Source: Verrucomicrobiia bacterium
GTDB taxonomy: Bacteria; Verrucomicrobiota; Verrucomicrobiia; Limisphaerales; UBA11358
Direction of reading: 5' to 3'
NCBI GenBank assembly: GCA_030044395.1
Contig: JASHVW010000256.1
Coordinates: 1-6,386 of the forward strand
Length of the DNA stretch: 6,386 bases
Made by a program: the position numbers and the translations under genes. How positions within the stretch are numbered: the first letter of the stretch is position 1; every line of letters starts with the position of its first letter. Below the pieces are notes generated by a model that did no database searches, was not told the origin of the DNA, and was given only the letters and a program-made list of their open reading frames with translations. This document shows positions 1 to 4,667 of the stretch, piece by piece.

Positions 1-430
1 CGGTGAACAATTTCTCCTCGTCGAGCGGTTGGCCGGCTTTTACCGTGATCTTTTTCTTGATCTTCGAGAGGCTCAGCCTTTTGTTCCCGACAATTTTGAT
101 GTCGGTAATCCGTAGGCGGGCCTGGATGATGTAGGTGAGAATCACGCCCCCGTCCTCGCCAGGCTCCACCGAAGCGCGGATATTGTAAAACTGTCCCGTG
201 CCGTAGAGGGAATGAATGTCATCTTCGGTAAGATTGGGCGTGTAGGCGCCTCCGGCCCGGGCGCGAATATTCGAGCGGACGAATTGCTCGCTGACCGACG
301 CTGGCCCCACGTATTGGATATCCACTCGATCAATCTTCATGCCGGAGGATTCATCCAATGCCTGTGACCATGCCAGGGGAGCGCAGGCCAGCAGGAGCCA
401 CACCCCGATTAAACGGAGAAACACTTTCAT
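1..430 (-). CDS. bamA: BamA-like outer membrane protein assembly factor, N-terminal part (runs off left edge)
   Basis: This is an open frame from ATG at 430 that leaves the window without a stop; 143 residues are visible. In the BamA/Omp85 family the protein sits in the outer membrane, where periplasmic POTRA domains pass substrates to a C-terminal barrel that inserts beta-barrel proteins. Residues 1-24 form an export signal: a basic MKVFLR start, a hydrophobic core (LIGVWLLLA), and a plausible signal peptidase I site after SQA. Residues about 31-105 read as a first POTRA domain (KIDRVDIQYVG, then SLYGTGQFYNIRASVEP), and about 107-143 as the start of a second (ITDIKIVGNKRLS, VKAGQPLDEEKL). 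The barrel is not in the window, so a TamA-like or other Omp85 relative is not excluded. GGAAGG at 446-441 lies 10 bases before the ATG; an in-frame GTG at 433 directly abuts the dnaB stop and would have 7-base spacing. The gene is probably co-transcribed and translationally coupled with dnaB. A Cys at residue 16 (LLAC) loosely resembles a lipobox, but BamA proteins are not lipoproteins. Confidence 0.85.
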   Translation of the reverse strand, partial: MKVFLRLIGVWLLLACAPLAWSQALDESSGMKIDRVDIQYVGPASVSEQFVRSNIRARAGGAYTPNLTEDDIHSLYGTGQFYNIRASVEPGEDGGVILTYIIQARLRITDIKIVGNKRLSLSKIKKKITVKAGQPLDEEKLFT

Positions 431-433
431 CAC

Positions 434-1933
434 CTACCGGCCTTCCGGAACGTCTTCGTCGCTGACTTTTGCTGCGCTTTCAAATCGTGTATATGATTTT
501 AAGAACGTTAAATTGACATCGCCCGTCGGCCCGTTGCGTTGTTTGGCGATCAACAGATTCACCGGAACGCCATCGGCTTCTTCCGAGGTCATGTCGTCGT
601 CATCGCCCGAACTTGGCTTATACAGCAGTCCCACCAGGTCGGCGTCCTGCTCAATGGCGCCCGACTCGCGCAAATCACTCAACCGCGGCTTGCGGTTCTT
701 GTCGCGCTCCAGCTCGCGGTTTAACTGCGAAAGCACAAGCACCGGCACCTTCAATTCCTTCGCCAGCGCCTTCAGGCCGCTGGAGATGTCCGATATTTCC
801 TGCTGCCGGTTTTCCTGTGCTCGGCGCGCAGTAGAATGCAAAAGCTGCAAATAATCAACCACAAAAAGTTTGATGTCATGCTGTTGCGCCAGCCGCCGCG
901 CCCGCGCCCGCAATTGCAAAATCGATAGCCCCGCCGAATCGTCTATGAATAATTTTGCGTTCGCCAGCTTCCCCGCCGCGCTCGTCAGTTTCGGAAAGTC
1001 CGATTCGCTCATGAACCCCTCGCGGATCGAGCGCAGATTCACCCGCGCGATCGAACACATCATCCGCAACACCAGCGCCTCCGCCGACATTTCCAGGCTG
1101 AACACCGCCGCCGGCAGTTTGTCTTCCAGCACGATATGCTCCACAATGTTCATCGCCAGCGACGTTTTGCCCATGCTCGGCCGCGCCGCAATCACTATCA
1201 TCTCGCTCCCATGCAATCCGTCCGTCATCCGGTCCAGATCCGGATATCCCGTCGCTAGTCCCGTCAGCGTCCCCTTCCGGCTGAAAAAATTCTCAATCGT
1301 GCCAATCGCTTTGTTCACCAATTCCTTCGTCGTCAGCGCGTCCCCCTGCGCCCGTGACTCGGATATCCGCAGCACGTCGCGCTCAACTTCGTCCAGCAGC
1401 GCGTCCACCTCCCCTTCGTAATCATAGACCCGCCCCACCACCTCCGTGCAGGTCTGGATCATTTTCCGCAAAAGATATTTCTCGCGGACAATGTCGAGGT
1501 AATAGCTGAGGTTCGCGGCGCTGGGAACGGCGTCTTGCAGTTGGGATAAATACGCAATCCCACCGACTTGCTCGAGGAGTTGCTTGTCTCTAAGCCGTTG
1601 CTGGACGGTAATGATGTCAATCGCCTCGCGGCCTGTGCCGGTCTTGCCCCCGTTGAACATTTCCACGAGCGTCTCGTAAATGGTCTGGTGACGCAGATCG
1701 TAAAATGCCTCACGCCCGTCATCCTTTAATTTTTCAATGCATTCTCCCACGCACTCATTGGGCGAAAGCAGCGCGCAGCCCAGCACCCCCTGTTCCGCTT
1801 CCGACGAATGCGGCGGCAGGCGGTCAATGCTCGGCCCACGTTGCGCCGCCGCTTTTTGACGGCGGGCCTTTTTCAAATCAGGACTCGAGCCCGAGACGTC
1901 CGAAATGGAATCAATCATTCCGCAATAAGACAA
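434..1933 (-). CDS. dnaB: replicative DNA helicase DnaB
   Basis: DnaB is the hexameric ATP-driven helicase that unwinds DNA at the replication fork and recruits DnaG primase. The product is 499 residues against a usual 440-470; the excess is mainly a basic, probably disordered N-terminal tail (residues 1-38, with KKARRQKAAAQR). The N-terminal helical domain covers about 40-145 (PHSSEAEQGVLGCALLSP), followed by the linker to about 200. The RecA-like C-terminal domain has Walker A ARPSMGKT (250-257), Walker B LFVVDYLQL (D360), the DNA-loop motif LSQLNRELE (401-409), DLRESGAIEQDAD (420-432), and KQRNGPTG (464-471) carrying the Lys/Arg finger pair (K464, R466). All key residues are intact and there is no intein. 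An acidic loop, SSGDDDDMTSEEADG, sits at 441-455. The start is uncertain: TTG 1933 has GAGAGG nine bases upstream, whereas ATG 1918 (protein from MIDSISDV) has no well-spaced site. It is the first gene of a minus-strand unit continuing into bamA. Confidence 0.96.
   Translation of the reverse strand: MSYCGMIDSISDVSGSSPDLKKARRQKAAAQRGPSIDRLPPHSSEAEQGVLGCALLSPNECVGECIEKLKDDGREAFYDLRHQTIYETLVEMFNGGKTGTGREAIDIITVQQRLRDKQLLEQVGGIAYLSQLQDAVPSAANLSYYLDIVREKYLLRKMIQTCTEVVGRVYDYEGEVDALLDEVERDVLRISESRAQGDALTTKELVNKAIGTIENFFSRKGTLTGLATGYPDLDRMTDGLHGSEMIVIAARPSMGKTSLAMNIVEHIVLEDKLPAAVFSLEMSAEALVLRMMCSIARVNLRSIREGFMSESDFPKLTSAAGKLANAKLFIDDSAGLSILQLRARARRLAQQHDIKLFVVDYLQLLHSTARRAQENRQQEISDISSGLKALAKELKVPVLVLSQLNRELERDKNRKPRLSDLRESGAIEQDADLVGLLYKPSSGDDDDMTSEEADGVPVNLLIAKQRNGPTGDVNLTFLKSYTRFESAAKVSDEDVPEGR
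441..446 (-). promoter_or_regulatory. ribosome binding site for bamA inside the end of dnaB
   Basis: On the minus strand GGAAGG lies within the last dnaB codons. It is 7 bases from GTG 433 and 10 bases from ATG 430. It sits just before the dnaB stop (TAG at 436-434), so ribosomes finishing dnaB would be delivered to the bamA start. The motif is seen directly; the coupling is inferred. Confidence 0.5.
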
Positions 1934-1942
1934 AATCCACCG

Positions 1943-1948
1943 CCTCTC
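1943..1948 (-). promoter_or_regulatory. ribosome binding site favouring the TTG start of dnaB
   Basis: GAGAGG on the minus strand (1948-1943) is separated by nine bases from TTG 1933, which is suitable spacing. From the alternative ATG 1918 it is 24 bases away, too far. This is the main argument for the longer dnaB product. Confidence 0.45.
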
Positions 1949-1959
1949 ATCAAACGTGA

Positions 1960-1988
1960 ATTATCCGCAGAGATTAGGTTCTTCACAA
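1960..1988 (-). promoter_or_regulatory. sigma70-like promoter of dnaB-bamA
   Basis: On the minus strand TTGTGA (1988-1983; 4 of 6 matches to TTGACA) is followed after exactly 17 bases by GATAAT (1965-1960; 5 of 6 matches to TATAAT). Transcription would start near 1953, giving a leader of about 20 bases that contains GAGAGG (1948-1943) before TTG 1933. Promoter, ribosome site and start codon are mutually consistent in spacing. It is predicted by eye only. Confidence 0.5.
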
Positions 1989-2166
1989 TCGCGCGAAATA
2001 ATTCAATGGCAATCGAAGCATCGAAGGGAAATTACTGTGAATATGTTTTTGATGAATTGCGGCAGCCAATTCAGATTAAAGACAGGAGCGGGGGAAACGT
2101 TCGGCGCTTTTCTCGGCAAACGTGAGCCTGAATCAAGGGAGCAGTCATTTAATAACCCAGAAATGT

Positions 2167-2213
2167 CCTCTCGCTTTTCCTTCTCCTGGGGGAGAAGGTC
2201 AGGTTGAGGGGGT
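2167..2213. repeat. REP-like palindromic intergenic repeat
   Basis: A perfect 8-bp stem, CCTTCTCC (2179-2186) against GGAGAAGG (2191-2198), closes a four-base TGGG loop. CCTC (2167-2170) and GAGG (2206-2209) may form an outer pairing, and the right arm continues as AGGTTGAGGGGG. From memory, the pattern of pyrimidine arm, short G-rich loop, GGAGA-type arm and TGAGGGG tail is like small palindromes dispersed between genes of many GC-rich bacteria. Only one copy is visible here, so membership in a repeat family is inferred. No U-tract follows, so it does not look like an intrinsic terminator. Confidence 0.55.
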
Positions 2214-2332
2214 CTTTAAAAACCCACTTCTTTTCAAATCCAATTGCCTTACAAACCTCGCGGGCGCCCCTCGCATTACATTTTCATTCCTAATTCCTCC
2301 TTCGCTACACTCTTGCCATTCCCGCCGGCGTT

Positions 2333-3697
2333 TTGTCTAATCTGGACGTGCTTAATCAACAAACATTGGAGAAACCCGCCCACTTCTCCGGAGTCGGACT
2401 GCACAGCGGTAATCGAGTCAACATGACCATCTTGCCCGCGCCGGCCAATACCGGCGTCCGCTTCCGCCGCGTGGACCTGGAAGGAAAGCCCGAAATCGAG
2501 GCCCGCGTCGAAAATGTTTCCGAAACCAACCGCTCCACCACGCTCTCCAGGGGAAATGTCAAAGTCCAGACGGTGGAACACGTCCTGGCCGCGCTCGCCG
2601 GTCTGCAGGTCCATAATGCGATTGTCGAGCTCGATGCCAACGAACCGCCGATCGCCGATGGAAGTTCGCGCGAGTTTTGCAAAATTCTCCAGACGGCCGG
2701 GATCATGACGCAGCCGGAGAAATGCGAGGCGTTTAAACCGGTTGAACCGGTCGAACTCAAGGTTGGCGAGACGCTCATGACGTTGTTTCCCGCCGATGAT
2801 CTGAAAATCACCTGCACCAGCGCCGACAAGCGCGGGCGGTTCACCCAGTTTTTCAGCACCGAAATCACCCCGGAGATCTGGGAGAAGGAATTGTCACACG
2901 CCCGGACATTTGGGTTCTACGAAGAAATCGAGCATCTCATCAAAAATAATCTCATCAAGGGCGGCAGTTTGGAAAACGCGGTCGTCATACGCGACGACGC
3001 CGTTCTCACGACGGAGCCGTTGCGCTATCCCGACGAATTTGTGCGCCACAAAATGCTCGATATCGTCGGCGATTTGTCCCTCCTCGGCCGTCCAATCCAG
3101 GGCCACTTGATTGCCGTGAAACCCAGCCACGCCGCCAATTGCGAATTTGTGCGCCTGATTGCCGCGCAAATGAACAAGCCGTTGCGCGCCGCGCAGGCCT
3201 TTGGCCCCCCGCCCGCCGAAGGAAATGGCGAGGCAAAAAAAACAATCACCCAGATCCCGCCACGGAACGTCACCATGACCACCGAGGAAATCATGCAACT
3301 GTTGCCGCACCGTTATCCCATGTTGATGGTGGATTGCATCACTAGCCTCGAAGAAACACGCATCCAGGCGATCAAAAACGTTACCATCAACGAACCCTAT
3401 TTTCAGGGACATTTCCCGGGTCATCCCATCATGCCCGGCGTCCTGCAACTGGAGGCAATCGCCCAGGCTGCCGGGCTGTTGATGATGAAATTTGCCGAGA
3501 CCGGCCGCCAACTGGCCTATTTCATGGCCGCCGAGGACGTCAAATGGCGAAAGCCCGTTATGCCAGGAGACGTCCTGGTCATCGAGGTCGAATTGATGAA
3601 GACCCGTGGAAAAATCTGCAAGGCGAACGGAGTGTGCAAGGTTGACGGCGAAATCGTGAGCGAAGCGGAAGTCACCTTCATGCTCCGTTCCGAGTAA
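2333..3697 (+). CDS. lpxC/fabZ: bifunctional UDP-3-O-acyl-GlcNAc deacetylase / 3-hydroxyacyl-ACP dehydratase (LpxC-FabZ fusion)
   Basis: The 454-residue product joins two cytoplasmic enzymes. The LpxC part (about 10-285) is the zinc deacetylase of the committed lipid A step. It shows SGVGLHSGN (19-27), the zinc-site helix VEHVLAAL with E82 and H83, HARTFGF (189-195), RHKMLD with zinc ligands H239 and D243, and H266 in PSHAAN; these match E. coli E78, H79, H238, D242 and H265. A linker (about 286-313) leads to the FabZ hotdog domain (about 315-454): LLPHRYPMLMVD, FQGHFPGHPIMPGV with catalytic H360, and LEAIAQA with E374. Both active sites look intact. FabZ makes trans-2-enoyl-ACP for elongation from the 3-hydroxyacyl-ACP pool that LpxA also uses. 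Such fusions are known in Bacteroidetes and related lineages. The start is unsettled: TTG 2333 gives MSNLDVLNQQTLEKP, while GTG 2348 (MLNQQTLEKP) aligns exactly with the E. coli LpxC start MIKQRTLK. Neither has a good ribosome site. The gene heads an operon with lpxA. Confidence 0.95.
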   Translation: MSNLDVLNQQTLEKPAHFSGVGLHSGNRVNMTILPAPANTGVRFRRVDLEGKPEIEARVENVSETNRSTTLSRGNVKVQTVEHVLAALAGLQVHNAIVELDANEPPIADGSSREFCKILQTAGIMTQPEKCEAFKPVEPVELKVGETLMTLFPADDLKITCTSADKRGRFTQFFSTEITPEIWEKELSHARTFGFYEEIEHLIKNNLIKGGSLENAVVIRDDAVLTTEPLRYPDEFVRHKMLDIVGDLSLLGRPIQGHLIAVKPSHAANCEFVRLIAAQMNKPLRAAQAFGPPPAEGNGEAKKTITQIPPRNVTMTTEEIMQLLPHRYPMLMVDCITSLEETRIQAIKNVTINEPYFQGHFPGHPIMPGVLQLEAIAQAAGLLMMKFAETGRQLAYFMAAEDVKWRKPVMPGDVLVIEVELMKTRGKICKANGVCKVDGEIVSEAEVTFMLRSE

Positions 3698-3700
3698 CTT

Positions 3701-4474
3701 ATGAGCGCGGTACACCCGTCGGCCATCATTCATCCCAAAGCGACGATCGGCGCGCATTGCGAGATCGGCCCGTACTGCGTCATCGGCGAGCACGTGACCT
3801 TGGGCTCGGAATGCAGGCTTCATTCGCATGTCGTCATCGGCGGGCACACGAAGTTGGGAAAAGCTAATGAAATCTTTCCTTTCGCCAGCATCGGCCTAAA
3901 GACGCAGGACTTGAAATGGAACGGCGGCGTCACCGGGACTCAAATCGGCGATGGAAACACCTTTCGCGAATACGTCACCGTTCACAGCGCAACCCGTGAC
4001 GGCGAAGTAACCCGCATCGGCTCGCGCAATCATATTCTCGCCTACTGCCACATTGCCCACAATTGTACGCTGGGCGACCGGATTATTATGTCAAATGTCG
4101 CGACGCTTGCCGGGCACGTGGTCGTTGAGGATTTTGCCGTGATTGGGGGACTCGCGGCCGTCCATCAGTTTTGTCGTATAGGAAAAATGGCGATGATTGG
4201 CGGCTGCTCGAAGGTCGTTCAGGATATCCCGCCCTTTATGATGGCTGACGGCAACCCGGCCAAAACCCGCACTATCAATAAAACCGGCATGGAGCGAAAC
4301 GGCGTTTCTGAAGCAGCGCAACGCGCGTTGCGGACCGCTTATAAGATTTTGTTCCGCGAAGGACTGACCATTTCCAATGCGATAACCAAAGTGGAAAAGA
4401 AATTGCCGCCGTTGCCGGAAGTAAAGCATCTGGTCCGGTTTGTTCGCGCCAGCGAGCGCGGCATCGGCAAATAA
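3701..4474 (+). CDS. lpxA: acyl-ACP--UDP-N-acetylglucosamine O-acyltransferase LpxA
   Basis: LpxA transfers a 3-hydroxyacyl chain from ACP to the 3-OH of UDP-GlcNAc, the first step of lipid A synthesis, as a cytoplasmic trimer. The 257-residue length fits the family (262 in E. coli). Residues 1-185 are left-handed beta-helix hexapeptide repeats (VHPSAIIHPKATIGAHCEIG onward), and 190-257 the helical C-terminal domain. Catalytic H120 lies in CHIAHNCTLGD (E. coli H125); H139 (LAGHV), H155 (AVHQF) and R199 match H144, H160 and R204. G168 in GGCS matches the E. coli chain-length determinant G173, so a long hydroxyacyl donor is plausible, though this is inference. LpxA stringently prefers the acyl-ACP that the upstream FabZ dehydrates. 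ATG 3701 begins three bases after the lpxC-fabZ stop with no clear Shine-Dalgarno, which points to translational coupling. No terminator is seen downstream. Confidence 0.96.
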   Translation: MSAVHPSAIIHPKATIGAHCEIGPYCVIGEHVTLGSECRLHSHVVIGGHTKLGKANEIFPFASIGLKTQDLKWNGGVTGTQIGDGNTFREYVTVHSATRDGEVTRIGSRNHILAYCHIAHNCTLGDRIIMSNVATLAGHVVVEDFAVIGGLAAVHQFCRIGKMAMIGGCSKVVQDIPPFMMADGNPAKTRTINKTGMERNGVSEAAQRALRTAYKILFREGLTISNAITKVEKKLPPLPEVKHLVRFVRASERGIGK

Positions 4475-4667
4475 ATCTTCCACCCTTCCCAAGTCCGACG
4501 CGCCCTCTGCATTTCGCGCTTAAATACCTGTCCCAATGCTCTGAATTTTTACTTCTCACGTCATGCGCAATTCCTGCGCTGCTGCGCAAAATTCCGCGCG
4601 GACCATTTTTGGTTGATGTTGACGAAACCCCGCCGGCTACCTGCGCGTCTTTCAACTTGCTGCAATC
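4475..4667 (+). other. gap between lpxA and the kinase, with short inverted and direct repeats
   Basis: This 193-bp stretch has no gene I can support. Its middle holds two imperfect copies of a GC-rich unit, TGCGCAATTCCTGCGC (4564-4579) and TGCGCAAAATTCCGCGC (4583-4599). The first can fold as GCGCA / ATTCC loop / TGCGC (4565-4579), and CCGCGCGG (4594-4601) is self-complementary. None is followed by a U-tract typical of an intrinsic terminator. TTGACG (4619-4624) resembles a -35 box but has no well-spaced -10, so a kinase promoter here is possible but not shown. Confidence 0.4.

Larger units (their letters stand above)
1934..2332. other. divergent intergenic region between dnaB and lpxC-fabZ
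   Basis: This stretch of about 400 bp has lower GC than the flanking genes and no convincing gene. The dnaB promoter lies at its left end and a REP-like hairpin at 2179-2198. Frames crossing it (for example GTG 1956 to 2207 on the plus strand) have no recognisable domain, no ribosome site, and read straight through the hairpin. On the lpxC side, 2277-2330 is notably pyrimidine-rich and contains a weak -10-like TACACT (2306-2311) without a good -35, so I do not call an lpxC promoter. Confidence 0.7.

Noticed and set aside
385..430. Lipobox-like LLAC at residues 13-16 of the BamA-like protein
   Set aside because: BamA family proteins are not lipoproteins, and a signal peptidase I site after SQA (residue 24) directly before the POTRA region fits better.
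339..854. 171-codon plus-strand open frame across the dnaB-bamA junction
   Set aside because: Antisense to the DnaB C-terminus and BamA signal region, Ser/Arg-rich, with no domain.
870..1421. 183-codon plus-strand open frame opposite dnaB
   Set aside because: Antisense shadow with Ser/Arg-rich, low-complexity translation; the opposite strand encodes the conserved DnaB helicase core.
1808..2207. Plus-strand frames (1808-2125 and 1956-2207) entering the intergenic region
   Set aside because: They have no ribosome site or recognised domain; one starts inside dnaB antisense, the other reads through the REP-like hairpin.
2179..2230. Hairpin at 2179-2198 as a rho-independent terminator
   Set aside because: No U-tract follows directly on either strand, and it sits between divergent genes where no terminator is needed.
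2276..2302. AAGGAGG on the minus strand (2302-2296), 8 bases before ATG 2287
   Set aside because: It is a perfect-looking ribosome site but leads only to ATG AAA ATG TAA; most likely it is just the reverse complement of the pyrimidine-rich lpxC leader.
2894..3847. 317-codon minus-strand open frame opposite lpxC-fabZ and lpxA
   Set aside because: It lies antisense to two genes with clear catalytic motifs and spans their junction; the translation has no recognisable domain and is rich in His, Gly, Asp and Phe, as expected for the reverse complement of GC-rich coding DNA.
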